DNA of 64,000 nt from Hymenobacter norwichensis DSM 15439 (lineage in GTDB: Bacteria > Bacteroidota > Bacteroidia > Cytophagales > Hymenobacteraceae): positions 558,001 through 622,000 of the forward strand of contig NZ_ATVL01000009.1 in assembly GCF_000420705.1 (NCBI RefSeq), read 5' to 3'. Every line of letters begins with the position of its first letter. Position 1 is the first letter of the stretch. Below the pieces are notes generated by a model, which was not told where the DNA came from, did not search any database, and saw nothing but the letters and a program-made list of their open reading frames with translations. Both the position numbers and the translations under genes were made by a program. This document shows positions 23,999 through 32,379 of the stretch, in pieces.

Positions 23999-24658
23999 AT
24001 GGCAAGTCAGGATACGGTTGGGCAACGTTTTGTGCAGCTTATTGCACATTTAGGAATATCAAAAAATGCCTTTGCTATTTCTCTTGGCAAAACGGCTACG
24101 GTCATTCAACATCTTGTGGATGAAAGAAATAAGCCGGGTTTTGATCTTTTGGATAAGGTATTTGAAGTGTATCCAAATGTATCTATGGCGTGGCTGATGA
24201 AAGGTGTCGGCCCTATGCTTGTTGACGACAGCAAGCAGCCAACTGCAACCACACCAGACGTGCAACCAGCATCTATTTCCGAAAAAAAAACAGCCGCGCT
24301 AAAGCCGGATCCGCTACCAGCCGCCGAAAAAACGCCATTAGTCACCACCATTACGGAGAAGCCAGCTCCAGCTGAAGAGCCGTCTGCTCCCGTAGCAGCC
24401 TCCCGCGTCCCGTTATCTGCTGCACCCGCACCAGCTGTGGCACCAGTCCCAACTGCTGCGCCAGTAGCTCCTGCGCCACTTGCTGCCGCCGAAGCACCGG
24501 CTCCCACTGCAGCTGATACCAGTTGGCAAACGGCCCTCTACACACAACAAATGGCTCATCAGCTAGCTTTAGCCGAACTACGCAACCAGCATTTGCAGGA
24601 TCAGCAGCGCCTAATGCAGCAGATGATGGATTTAATGCAGCGCCAGTTAGCTCGCTAA
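23999..24658 (+). CDS. Probable DNA-binding protein: N-terminal XRE-like helix-turn-helix, Ala/Pro linker, Gln-rich C-terminal helix
   Basis: Residues 1-75 look like a lambda-repressor-type helix-turn-helix (GQRFVQLIAHLGISKNAFAI, then LDKVFEVYPNVSMAWLMKG), as in many Bacteroidota XRE proteins. Residues about 85-175 are a low-complexity Ala/Pro/Val linker. The last 45 residues form an amphipathic helix rich in Gln, Leu and Met (LALAELRNQHLQDQQRLMQQ), probably an oligomerisation coil. The start is ATG 23999; an upstream in-frame start at 23975 is less likely. A perfect palindromic terminator follows. The target is unknown; the role as a regulator is inferred from the helix-turn-helix. Confidence 0.75.
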   Translation: MASQDTVGQRFVQLIAHLGISKNAFAISLGKTATVIQHLVDERNKPGFDLLDKVFEVYPNVSMAWLMKGVGPMLVDDSKQPTATTPDVQPASISEKKTAALKPDPLPAAEKTPLVTTITEKPAPAEEPSAPVAASRVPLSAAPAPAVAPVPTAAPVAPAPLAAAEAPAPTAADTSWQTALYTQQMAHQLALAELRNQHLQDQQRLMQQMMDLMQRQLAR

Positions 24659-24692
24659 GCTCTACTACTCTTGCTATTATAGCTAAACTAGA

Positions 24693-24730
24693 TGGAAAAG
24701 GGGCACCTCACGTGAGGTGCCCCTTTTCCA
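24693..24730. terminator. 38-base perfect palindrome between convergent genes
   Basis: The segment equals its own reverse complement (19-bp arms, no spacer), with AAAAGGGGCACCTCA on one side and a T4 tail on each strand. It lies between the stops of the helix-turn-helix gene (24658) and mtaB (24757) and serves as a two-way terminator. Confidence 0.85.
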
Positions 24731-24756
24731 TTCATAATAAAGCACTCCTATTTAAG

Positions 24757-26097
24757 TTAATGTTGAAATACCTCGATACCTAGCTCTTCAGCTTCCATCA
24801 GGTTCTGCGGATTCACGGCGGTTAGGCGCAGTCGCTTCAGTTCGCCTACCAGCAACGGGTCGTATTTGGCTACCACCCGAATGTAGTTGGGCGTGAAGCC
24901 TTCCATTTGGCCGTTAGTAACGTCGTCCTCGAACAGCACGGCAGTTTCGGCACCCACATGCTGCTCGTAGAAATGGCGCTTCTTCTTCTCGGACAGGGTA
25001 CGGAGCTGAGTGGTACGCTCGTGCCGGTGCCGGTCCTGCACCCGGCCGGGGAGAGTAGGAGCCAGCGTGTTTTCGCGCTCTGAGTACGGAAAAACGTGTA
25101 GGTAGCTAACATCCAGCTCGTTCAGGAATTGGTAGGTCTCCAGAAATTCACCCTCGGTTTCGCCGGGGAAGCCCACAATAACGTCCACCCCAATGCAGGC
25201 ATGCGGCATCAACTCTTTAATGAGCTGCACTCGCTCCACGTACAACTCCCGGCGGTAGCGGCGACGCATCAGCCCCAAAATTTTGTTGGAGCCCGACTGC
25301 AACGGAATATGGAAGTGCGGCATAAACCGCTTAGAGCGCGCCACAAACCGAATAATCTCATCGGAAAGCAGGTTTGGCTCGCAGCTGCTGATGCGGAACC
25401 GCCCGATGCCTTCCACTTCGTCCAGGGCTTGTACCAGGTCGTAAAAGTTTTCTTTCCGCTCCCGTTCCGGGCCTTGCAAGCCAAAGTCGCCGAGGTTGAC
25501 GCCAGTCAGCACGATTTCCTTCACGCCTGTTTCGGCGAGCTTCTGCACCCGCTCCACCACGCTCTGCACTGAATCGGAGCGGCTGTTGCCGCGGGCCAGC
25601 GGAATCGTGCAGAACGAGCAGGAATAGTCGCAACCGTCCTGCACTTTCAGGAACGTGCGGGTTCGGTCGCCGAAGGAATGCGCGGCGTGGAACTCGGTAG
25701 CGGCTGAAATAGGGGAAGCGTGTACGTGACCCGGCGCGCCAGCGTCCGGCTTCCGAAAGCCCGCCAGCGTTTCTACCAGCTGAAACTTTTCAGCGGCGCC
25801 CAGCACGGCGTGTACACCCGGAATTTCAGCTATTTCTTGCGGCTTGAGCTGGGCATAGCAGCCCACCACGGTTACAAAAGCTTCCGGATTGTGCTTCAGC
25901 GCCTCTTTTACCACCTTCCGGCATTTGCGGTCGGCGTGGTCGGTTACCGAGCAGGTATTGATGACGTAGATGTCGGCGGCATCCTCGAAGGACACTTTTT
26001 CGAAGCCATGCTCCTCAAACTGCCGGCCGATGGCCGATGTTTCCGAGAAGTTGAGCTTGCAGCCCAGCGTATAAAAGGCAACTTTTTTGTTTTCCAC
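24757..26097 (-). CDS. mtaB: tRNA t6A37 methylthiotransferase MtaB
   Basis: Radical-SAM methylthiotransferase that makes ms2t6A at tRNA position 37. The 446-residue protein starts VAFYTLGCKLNFSETSAIG, with further N-terminal cysteines in VINTCSVTDHAD and VVGCYAQLKP. The radical-SAM triad is CDYSCSFC, followed by IPLARGNSRSD, a motif typical of MtaB. A TRAM-like C-terminus follows. The start is GTG at 26095-26097, with a -7 box TATCTTTG 21 bases upstream (26119-26126). It is a paralogue of miaB in this window with a different tRNA substrate. Confidence 0.95.
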   Translation of the reverse strand: MENKKVAFYTLGCKLNFSETSAIGRQFEEHGFEKVSFEDAADIYVINTCSVTDHADRKCRKVVKEALKHNPEAFVTVVGCYAQLKPQEIAEIPGVHAVLGAAEKFQLVETLAGFRKPDAGAPGHVHASPISAATEFHAAHSFGDRTRTFLKVQDGCDYSCSFCTIPLARGNSRSDSVQSVVERVQKLAETGVKEIVLTGVNLGDFGLQGPERERKENFYDLVQALDEVEGIGRFRISSCEPNLLSDEIIRFVARSKRFMPHFHIPLQSGSNKILGLMRRRYRRELYVERVQLIKELMPHACIGVDVIVGFPGETEGEFLETYQFLNELDVSYLHVFPYSERENTLAPTLPGRVQDRHRHERTTQLRTLSEKKKRHFYEQHVGAETAVLFEDDVTNGQMEGFTPNYIRVVAKYDPLLVGELKRLRLTAVNPQNLMEAEELGIEVFQH

Positions 26098-26118
26098 GGT
26101 TATTCACGAACAAGACCG

Positions 26119-26126
26119 CAAAGATA
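26119..26126 (-). promoter_or_regulatory. -7 box of mtaB
   Basis: TATCTTTG on the minus strand matches TAnnTTTG; the GTG start lies 21 bases further on. Confidence 0.45.
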
Positions 26127-26152
26127 CAACCGGGCGCCGAGTAACCCCGCGG

Positions 26153-26548
26153 CTAGCTCACGGAACGCTGCGAAGCTGCCTGATTCACATCTGCTTCCAC
26201 TTGGTTGCGAACCAGCCGCATGAGGGCGGGCAGGTCGCTATGGTCTAGTTCGAAATTGGTCAGGAACAAGCGCCACGGGCCGGCCGCGTCCCGCCGGAAA
26301 GCAGCTGGCAATGGGTAGTGAGCCAGTTCAGGATGCAGCTTGCGTAGCTCGTCGCGGTGCAGGAAAGTGGTTTTTACGGGCAGATCGGCCACAAACTCGC
26401 GCCAGTCGGGCCGTATACCCTGGTTGCCGTAAGTGACGGCACACAACGAGCAAGCATAAGTGGAAGGCGAGATGATTTTGTGAAAAAAATCAACTGTTGC
26501 GTTCAGTAGGCCGCTATTAGCATTGTATACGAAGAGTAATTCAGTCAT
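26153..26548 (-). CDS. Conserved hypothetical protein with a CxxC motif
   Basis: The 131-residue product starts at ATG 26546-26548 (MTELLFVYNANSGLLNATVD). Its middle carries STYACSLCAVTYGNQGIRPD, where CSLC could bind metal or be redox active. It continues WREFVADLPVKTTFLHRDE. I have the impression that this VYNANSG/CSLC pattern defines a widespread unnamed family, but I cannot name it. No signal peptide. It lies upstream of mtaB on the same strand with a 55-base gap. Confidence 0.7.
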   Translation of the reverse strand: MTELLFVYNANSGLLNATVDFFHKIISPSTYACSLCAVTYGNQGIRPDWREFVADLPVKTTFLHRDELRKLHPELAHYPLPAAFRRDAAGPWRLFLTNFELDHSDLPALMRLVRNQVEADVNQAASQRSVS

Positions 26549-26635
26549 TGAGGATAGCAAGCACACAAGTCAGACCCGCCTAAAAATACGCCAAGTATGG
26601 GTTCTGTATCAAGTAATACACTTACGCTATATTAT

Positions 26636-27667
26636 CTATCTCCGCCGTTTTTTAGCGGTGGTTGGCTCCAGGTTGATGTAAGTCGGCTGGTCGCGGTTGG
26701 CCGTGATGGTACCGTCCTTGTAGTGTAGCTCTACCACCTGAATCAGGCTGCGTTTGGTGTCAATGGTAGCAGCGGCCGAAGGCGTACCCTGTGTGCGGGC
26801 CGGGTGGGTGAAGTAAAACAGGTACGCCCGGTCACCTTGCACCACTACGTCGGGGTGGCCGCCAATGGCCTGGTCGAACGGACCTTGGCCGGGTAGCTCC
26901 AGCAGCCGCTCGGGCTGGGCCTGCCACTGCTTGAGGTCGGTGGAACTGTACACGCCCAAGCCTTTCCACTTATCAATCACCATCCAGTAGCGGGCTTGCC
27001 ACTGGAACACTTTCGGGCCTTCGCCGCGCTCAGCCAAGGCTTTGCCTTTGTCCTGCCAGGTATATAGGTCGGGACTATCGGCGTAGTAAATGCTTTTGCC
27101 ATCCCGCTCGTTGTTGTACCACATGCGCCAGGTGCCGTCGGGCAGGTGGTATACGCTGGCATCAATTACCTTGTCGGTTGCCAACTTTAGGGTTGATTTG
27201 TACTCCCAGTTGAGCAGGTCGGAACTGGTGAGGTGCAGAATGTTGCGCGGGTGGTTCCAGTCGGTGAAAATGCCGGGTACATAAGTCAAAAACATATGAT
27301 ACACGCCTTTGTGCTCCACCACGTCGGGGGCCCAGTGGGTGTACTGTGGGGTGGGGCGGTAGTTGATGTTGGCCGTGTCGCGGTAGTGCCAGGTGGCACC
27401 ATCCACCGATTCGGCAATACCGATGCGTGTGCCGTGTACCCACGTAACACCCTGAGCCGTGGTATCGGTGGCCCGGCGGTTGGTATAAAACATAAACCAC
27501 TTCTTCGCTTGCTTATTCCAGACGATTACCGGGTCGGCGGCGCCATCGTACACCGGGTCCCGAAACAGGGGCTTGGGCGCGAGCTTACCGACGGGTTTCT
27601 GCTGGGCCAAGCTGGCGGTGGAAATTAGAAGCAAAATCGCCAGCAGATAGCGCAGGTAATAGGTCAT
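26636..27667 (-). CDS. Secreted GH43/GH117-like five-bladed propeller glycosidase
   Basis: A 343-residue protein with a signal peptide (LLAILLLISTASLAQ). The mature sequence has the blades and acidic residues expected of family 43-like enzymes: DPVYDGAADPVIVWNKQAKK with the first catalytic Asp region, THWAPDVVEHKGVYHMFLTY in blade two, VIDASVYHLPDGTWRMWYNN, and GEGPKVFQWQARYWMVIDKW with a glutamate before GPK. It ends in a Lys/Arg-rich tail. The substrate cannot be read from sequence. It stands alone, without susCD-like genes. Confidence 0.85.
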   Translation of the reverse strand: MTYYLRYLLAILLLISTASLAQQKPVGKLAPKPLFRDPVYDGAADPVIVWNKQAKKWFMFYTNRRATDTTAQGVTWVHGTRIGIAESVDGATWHYRDTANINYRPTPQYTHWAPDVVEHKGVYHMFLTYVPGIFTDWNHPRNILHLTSSDLLNWEYKSTLKLATDKVIDASVYHLPDGTWRMWYNNERDGKSIYYADSPDLYTWQDKGKALAERGEGPKVFQWQARYWMVIDKWKGLGVYSSTDLKQWQAQPERLLELPGQGPFDQAIGGHPDVVVQGDRAYLFYFTHPARTQGTPSAAATIDTKRSLIQVVELHYKDGTITANRDQPTYINLEPTTAKKRRR

Positions 27668-27788
27668 GCGACTCGGGTCAATTTAAACGATAGAAAAGGA
27701 CGAAGTGCAAGAACTAGCCTCAAACGCGCGCCGCCGTCCTGTGCCCTCCTGAAACAACCAATCAGCCACTTGCGGAAAGCGGAGGACG

Positions 27789-29648
27789 CTATTTGGCTAG
27801 GTAGTCTTCGTAGCTCAGTTGCTGGTACGCCTGGCCCTGCTTGAGTTGCGTAGTAGGCAGCCCAGACAGGCGGCTGGTGGGGCGGCGCGAAACGTTGTCG
27901 AAGGTGAGGATGCCGGCGGGCGTCACGAACCCAAATCCATCGGTGTAGCAGTAGAAGGCGGCCGGCTGCTGTACCGGGCGCAGCAGGTCGCGGCTCCAGC
28001 GGTAGGCGGTAGAGGGTAGTTGCAGCTGAGCCAGCAGCGTAGCTGCAACATCGGTCTGGGAACCGATGCCCGTCACAATGCGGCCCCGCACTTCAGGCCG
28101 AAGTGCTCCGCCCGCCAGCACCAGTGGAATCCGAAATTTGGCCGGGTCTTCCACGTTGTTGTCGCCGGGCAAATGGTGGCCATGGTCGGCTACTAGTACC
28201 AGCAATGTATTGCTGTACCAGGGCTGCTGGCGGGCTTCGTGCAGAAAGCGGCCTAGCGCCCAGTCGGTGTAATACACGGAGTTGCGGAACAGCGCTGTTT
28301 CAGTGGTGCCTTTGAACTTGCGCGCAATCGGAACGTCAAACGGCTCGTGGCTGCTAAGCGTGAAAATGGTACTGAAAAAGGGCTGCGGCTGCGTTTTGAA
28401 ATCCCGTAGCACCCGGTCGAACAGCACATGGTCGTGGGCGCCCCACTTCGAGTTCTGCTCCCGCTCGGCAAAGTCGCTACGCTCTGTAAACCGCTCATAG
28501 CCTGCCGTCACGAGGTAGCTTTTCATGTTGGCAAACGCCAACTCACCGCCGTAATAATAGCTGGAGTGGTAGCCTGCCGGCTTCAGCGACTGGCACAAGT
28601 GCGGCAGTCGTTCGGTTTTGCGCGGGTACTTGATAATGCTAGTATTAGGCTGGTTGGGAAAACCAGACAGCAACGACACCAGCCCTTTCTGGCTCCGGTC
28701 GCCGGCCGCGTATATAGTATTGAACAGTACGCCGGTGCGGGCCAGGCTGTCGAGGTTGGGCGTCACGCCTGTTTCACCGCCTACGCTGCCTACCAGCTTC
28801 GAGGTGAAGCTTTCCAGGATGATAAAGACCACATTGGGCCGATTAGTGCGCAGCAAGCTGTGCGTGGCGGTATCGGGGGCTGGCGTGGCGTACGAGTAGA
28901 GCGGCTGAACGAGGCGCGTCGCCGCCGAGTCGGCCATGAAGCGGTAGCGACTGGTATTGGTGTCGCGCAGCCGTAGTGAGTTGGCCACGTTCCAGGGCAC
29001 GTTTACGGCCGCGTGGTTGGCAAACGGCACGGCCGCAAAATACACGTCGCTCTGATTGACGGGAATCTGCTGCACCCCGCCGCGCAAAGGAACTACTAGC
29101 AGCGCCGTATAAAGCAGCCCCGCTAGCGCCGCCCGGCCCCGCCCAAAATCAGCGGGCAGGGGTGGAATAGAGCCTATTATCTTAGTATACAGGAAGATTC
29201 CCGCCGCTAACAGTCCTATCAATGCCAACCCAAGTACTAGCAGTGGCGCACTGCCTGCCGAGGCTGCCATTTCCGCGGGCGAATCCAAGTATTGCAGCGG
29301 CGTGGCATCCAGGCGAAACCCCCAGGTGCGGTACAGCTCTAAATCGGCAACGGTGAGCAGCGCCACCAAAAGGCCTGTTACGGCAGTGTAGCCTTTCACC
29401 AAGGTCGCTATTGGAAAGCGGGGCCCCACTAGGCTGCCCAGCGTGAACAGCACAAACGGCACCACGCTCAGGTATGCCGTGGCTGAGGCATCGAGCCGCA
29501 AGCCGTAGCCGAAGATGCCGGCCAGCGTGCCCGCCGGTAAAGCAACAGATTTAGCTGAATGATAAAGCAGAAACAGTGACTTGGCGGCCACGAAAAAGGC
29601 TAGCCAGAACAAAAAGTAGCGCCACTGAAAGGAAAATCGGTTTTTCAC
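27789..29648 (-). CDS. LTA-synthase-like membrane sulfatase (phosphoglycerol/phosphoethanolamine transferase family)
   Basis: A 619-residue inner-membrane protein with five predicted helices in the first 200 residues and an extracytoplasmic alkaline-phosphatase-type domain after about 270. The metal and nucleophile region is NVVFIILESFTSKLVGSVGG (Glu-Ser-Phe) followed by AAGDRSQKGLVSLLSGFPNQ, where the usual Thr nucleophile is replaced in the visible context by RSQKG. LVADHGHHLPGDNN supplies the C-terminal metal site. In Gram-negative bacteria such proteins decorate envelope glycans or lipids. The start is GTG at 29646-29648, four bases after a perfect -7 box. Confidence 0.88.
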   Translation of the reverse strand: MKNRFSFQWRYFLFWLAFFVAAKSLFLLYHSAKSVALPAGTLAGIFGYGLRLDASATAYLSVVPFVLFTLGSLVGPRFPIATLVKGYTAVTGLLVALLTVADLELYRTWGFRLDATPLQYLDSPAEMAASAGSAPLLVLGLALIGLLAAGIFLYTKIIGSIPPLPADFGRGRAALAGLLYTALLVVPLRGGVQQIPVNQSDVYFAAVPFANHAAVNVPWNVANSLRLRDTNTSRYRFMADSAATRLVQPLYSYATPAPDTATHSLLRTNRPNVVFIILESFTSKLVGSVGGETGVTPNLDSLARTGVLFNTIYAAGDRSQKGLVSLLSGFPNQPNTSIIKYPRKTERLPHLCQSLKPAGYHSSYYYGGELAFANMKSYLVTAGYERFTERSDFAEREQNSKWGAHDHVLFDRVLRDFKTQPQPFFSTIFTLSSHEPFDVPIARKFKGTTETALFRNSVYYTDWALGRFLHEARQQPWYSNTLLVLVADHGHHLPGDNNVEDPAKFRIPLVLAGGALRPEVRGRIVTGIGSQTDVAATLLAQLQLPSTAYRWSRDLLRPVQQPAAFYCYTDGFGFVTPAGILTFDNVSRRPTSRLSGLPTTQLKQGQAYQQLSYEDYLAK

Positions 29649-29652
29649 GCCG

Positions 29653-29660
29653 CAAAGGTA
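29653..29660 (-). promoter_or_regulatory. -7 box of the LTA-synthase-like gene, four bases from the start codon
   Basis: TACCTTTG, then CGGC, then the GTG start at 29648, the same spacing as in pabB and lpxK. Confidence 0.5.
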
Positions 29661-29968
29661 ACGGGCCCTGCCCCGTAATTAGACTGCGCCCCATACTTTT
29701 GCCAACACCGAACTGTTGGGCTTATCACAGTGACCACTAACTCACTTTTACATATGCAGGGGATATTATGTAATTAACCTGTCTGCCGGGTATTGCATTG
29801 AAATTCATACCAACCCATCGTTTTTGCGAGGGGGTGAGCCGAAAAAAAGCATGGTTATACGTGAATCGTCAAGAAAAAGTAGGGGGTATTTGGAAAAAAG
29901 AAAAATGAGCTACACATTTGCCAGTACCAAACCACGTAGAAAATCTAATTTTTCCGTTTACTCGTTTC
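29661..29968 (+). promoter_or_regulatory. Upstream region of glnN
   Basis: This 308-base gap precedes glutamine synthetase. TACTTTTG at 29694-29701 matches the -7 consensus on the plus strand and would give a leader of about 260 bases. Nearer the gene the sequence is AT-rich with A runs (29864-29906). I looked for a sigma-54 -24/-12 element and saw none. No riboswitch-like structure was recognised. Confidence 0.3.
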
Positions 29969-32158
29969 ATGGCAATTCTCCGCTTTAAAGCACTTGAGTT
30001 AGTTGACCAGCGCAAAACCCTGGTTCCAGAGAGCAGCACTGAGCGCCGTTCCGACAGTTTTGGCAAGAACGTCTTCAACTTGGAGGCCATGCGGGCTACT
30101 ATGCCCGGCGAGTATTTCAAAAAGCTCCAAGCGGCCATCAAGCAAAGCTCGCCAGTGGAGCACAGCGTGGCCGATGCTGTAGCTTCGGCTATGAAAACCT
30201 GGGCCATGGCGAAGGGTGCTACGCACTACACGCACTGGTTCCAGCCACTAACCGGTGCTACTGCCGAAAAGCACGACTCTTTCTTCGACCTGAACTCGGA
30301 CGGTCGTCCAATTGAAAACTTCAAAGGCTCGGCGCTGGTGCAGCAGGAGCCCGATGCCTCATCGTTCCCGAACGGCGGTATCCGTAACACCTTCGAAGCC
30401 CGCGGCTACACCGCCTGGGATCCAACTTCCCCTGCTTTTATCATTGAAACGGCCGGCGCGAAAACGCTGTGCATCCCTACCATCTTCGTAGCCTACACCG
30501 GCGAGGCCCTCGACTACAAAGCACCGCTGCTGAAGTCGTTGGCGGCGTTGGAAAAAGCGGCCGTTGATGTATGCCAGTACTTCGACAAGGACGTAAACCG
30601 CGTACATACCACCCTCGGTATTGAGCAGGAATATTTCCTAGTAGACAAGGCGCTGTACTCAGCGCGCCCCGACTTGATTATGACCGGCCGGACGCTGTTC
30701 GGCCACGCTCCGGCCAAAGGCCAGCAGCTGGAAGACCACTACTTCGGTTCGATTCCAAGCCGCGTACACGCCTTTATGCTGGAGTACGAAGAGGAAGCTA
30801 ACAAGCTGGGCATTCCACTGCGTACCCGCCACAACGAAGTAGCGCCGCACCAGTTTGAGTGTGCCCCAACCTTTGAAGATGCCAACCTCGCCGTCGACCA
30901 CAACCAGCTGTTGATGGACGTTATGGAGCGGGTAGCGGAGAAGCACAACTTTAAAGTGCTGCTGCACGAGAAGCCATTTGCCGGCGTAAACGGCTCGGGC
31001 AAGCATAATAACTGGGCCATGAGCACCGATACCGGTGTGAACCTGCTCGCTCCTGGCCGCCGGCCTAAAGAGAACCTTCAGTTTCTGGCCTTCTTCATCA
31101 GCACCATCAAGGCCGTTCATACCTACGGCGACTTGCTGCGCGCCAGCATTGCCTCGGCCAGCAACGACCACCGCCTCGGGGCCAACGAAGCGCCCCCGGC
31201 CATCATGTCGGTGTTCGTCGGCTCGATGTTGGATTCGGTACTCGACGAGTTGGAGCGCACCGCCAAAGTGCCCCTCGACAAAGGCGACAATATTTACCTC
31301 AAGCTCGGCATCGACAAGATTCCGGCTATCCTGCTCGACAACACTGACCGGAACCGTACCTCGCCGTTTGCCTTCACCGGAAACAAATTCGAGTTGCGCG
31401 CCGTAGGCTCGTCAGCCAACTGCTCGTCGGCTATGACCGTGCTCAACGCCATTGTGGCTGAGCAACTCATCGAGTTCAAATCAGCAGTCGATAAATTGAT
31501 TGACGCTGGTAAGAAGAAGGAAGTTGCTATTGTAGAAGTGCTGCGCGAGTACGTAATTAGCTCGAAAAATATCCGTTTCGAAGGCAATGGCTACTCCGAC
31601 GAATGGAAGGAAGAAGCGGCTAAGCGGGGCCTGGCCAACGTGCCAACCACTCCTCACGCCCTAGATGCCTTGGTAACCTCAGAGGCTTCGGCCCTGTTCG
31701 AGCGGCACCACATCTTCTCCCATGTTGAGTTGCACGCTCGCCACGAGATTTTGCTGGAAGATTACATCAAAAAGATTCAGATTGAAAGCCGTGTAATGGG
31801 GGATTTGGCCATCAACCATATCATTCCAACTGCCGTAGCGTATCAAACCAAGCTAATAACCAACGTGCGGGGCTTGCGCGAGTTAGGCCTCGACGACACC
31901 GAATCGCAAGTAACCGTAGACACTATCAAAGCTATTTCGCGGCACATTGCCACCATCAAAACCACGGTAGATGGCATGGTAAATGCTCGCAAAGTAGCCA
32001 ACAAGATTGACGACACGCGGGAGCGGGCTTTCGCCTACTGCGACAACGTCAAAGCGCATTTCGACACCATCCGCCGCTCAGCTGACAAGCTAGAGTTGAT
32101 GGTGGCCGATGAGGACTGGCCCCTGGTGAAGTACCGTGAACTTTTGTTCCGGCACTAA
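29969..32158 (+). CDS. glnN: Glutamine synthetase type III
   Basis: Makes glutamine from glutamate and ammonia. The 729-residue length is that of GSIII, the large form common in Bacteroidota. Typical stretches are NGGIRNTFEARGYTAWDPTS near residue 130, GIEQEYFLVDKALYSARPDL near 215 (metal-ligand glutamates), RTRHNEVAPHQFECAPTFED near 290, LHEKPFAGVNGSGKHNNWAM near 335 and GNKFELRAVGSSANCSSAM near 470. ATG at 29969 is the family start; the frame extends back to 29918 without support. A terminator follows at 32217-32252. The integrative element begins inside that terminator. Confidence 0.97.
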   Translation: MAILRFKALELVDQRKTLVPESSTERRSDSFGKNVFNLEAMRATMPGEYFKKLQAAIKQSSPVEHSVADAVASAMKTWAMAKGATHYTHWFQPLTGATAEKHDSFFDLNSDGRPIENFKGSALVQQEPDASSFPNGGIRNTFEARGYTAWDPTSPAFIIETAGAKTLCIPTIFVAYTGEALDYKAPLLKSLAALEKAAVDVCQYFDKDVNRVHTTLGIEQEYFLVDKALYSARPDLIMTGRTLFGHAPAKGQQLEDHYFGSIPSRVHAFMLEYEEEANKLGIPLRTRHNEVAPHQFECAPTFEDANLAVDHNQLLMDVMERVAEKHNFKVLLHEKPFAGVNGSGKHNNWAMSTDTGVNLLAPGRRPKENLQFLAFFISTIKAVHTYGDLLRASIASASNDHRLGANEAPPAIMSVFVGSMLDSVLDELERTAKVPLDKGDNIYLKLGIDKIPAILLDNTDRNRTSPFAFTGNKFELRAVGSSANCSSAMTVLNAIVAEQLIEFKSAVDKLIDAGKKKEVAIVEVLREYVISSKNIRFEGNGYSDEWKEEAAKRGLANVPTTPHALDALVTSEASALFERHHIFSHVELHARHEILLEDYIKKIQIESRVMGDLAINHIIPTAVAYQTKLITNVRGLRELGLDDTESQVTVDTIKAISRHIATIKTTVDGMVNARKVANKIDDTRERAFAYCDNVKAHFDTIRRSADKLELMVADEDWPLVKYRELLFRH

Positions 32159-32216
32159 GCTTAGGGTACAGAATCGGGCCGGAGTTGGGTGGGAATTTTC
32201 TCCGTGCATCGATTTC

Positions 32217-32252
32217 AAAAAAGCCGTTTCCGGGTGGGGGCGGCTTTTTTTT
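32217..32252 (+). terminator. Intrinsic terminator of glnN, overlapping the left attachment-like repeat
   Basis: AAAAAAGCCG (32217-32226) pairs with CGGCTTTTTT (32241 on), followed by a run of eight T. Its distal half is the left copy of the direct repeat that bounds the element. Confidence 0.85.
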
Positions 32253-32308
32253 GTGCATGAATTATTGTGCAACGTGAAACGGCCTCTGCGCATGCGCAGA
32301 GGCCGTTT
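32230..32308 (+). repeat. Left copy (attL-like) of the element-bounding direct repeat
   Basis: Core GGGGCGGC-T8-GTGC at 32237-32256 matches GGGGCGGC-T7-GTGC at 41417-41435. Similarity continues, with gaps, into a following palindrome: 32277-32308 is a perfect inverted repeat containing GGCCTCTGCGCATG, while the right copy has GGCCTTCTGCGCATG. The palindrome may also end the integrase transcript. Confidence 0.6.
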
Positions 32309-32341
32309 TTAGTTTGCTCGTATTTCAGCGTATTTCATTCG

Positions 32342-32377
32342 TCTGCCCCTGAGTCTGCCCCTATATCTGCCCCTGTG
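32342..32377. repeat. Three tandem 12-base repeats beside the integrase
   Basis: TCTGCCCCT begins at 32342, 32354 and 32366, an exact 12-base period (units end GAG, ATA, GTG). The array lies between the integrase stop codon (32380) and the left attachment-like repeat, where arm-type integrase-binding sites are expected. Confidence 0.6.
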
Positions 32378-32379
32378 TT

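Noticed and set aside
27789..29648. Evidence for lipoteichoic acid in this organism
   Set aside because: LTA-synthase-like sulfatases occur in Gram-negatives as glycan or lipid decorating enzymes; lptE and lpxK here show an LPS-type outer membrane.
29649..29968. Glutamine riboswitch or sigma-54 control of glnN
   Set aside because: No conserved riboswitch core or -24/-12 element could be recognised in the gap.
32342..32377. Start of a CRISPR array
   Set aside because: Only three 12-base units without spacers; no cas genes in the window.
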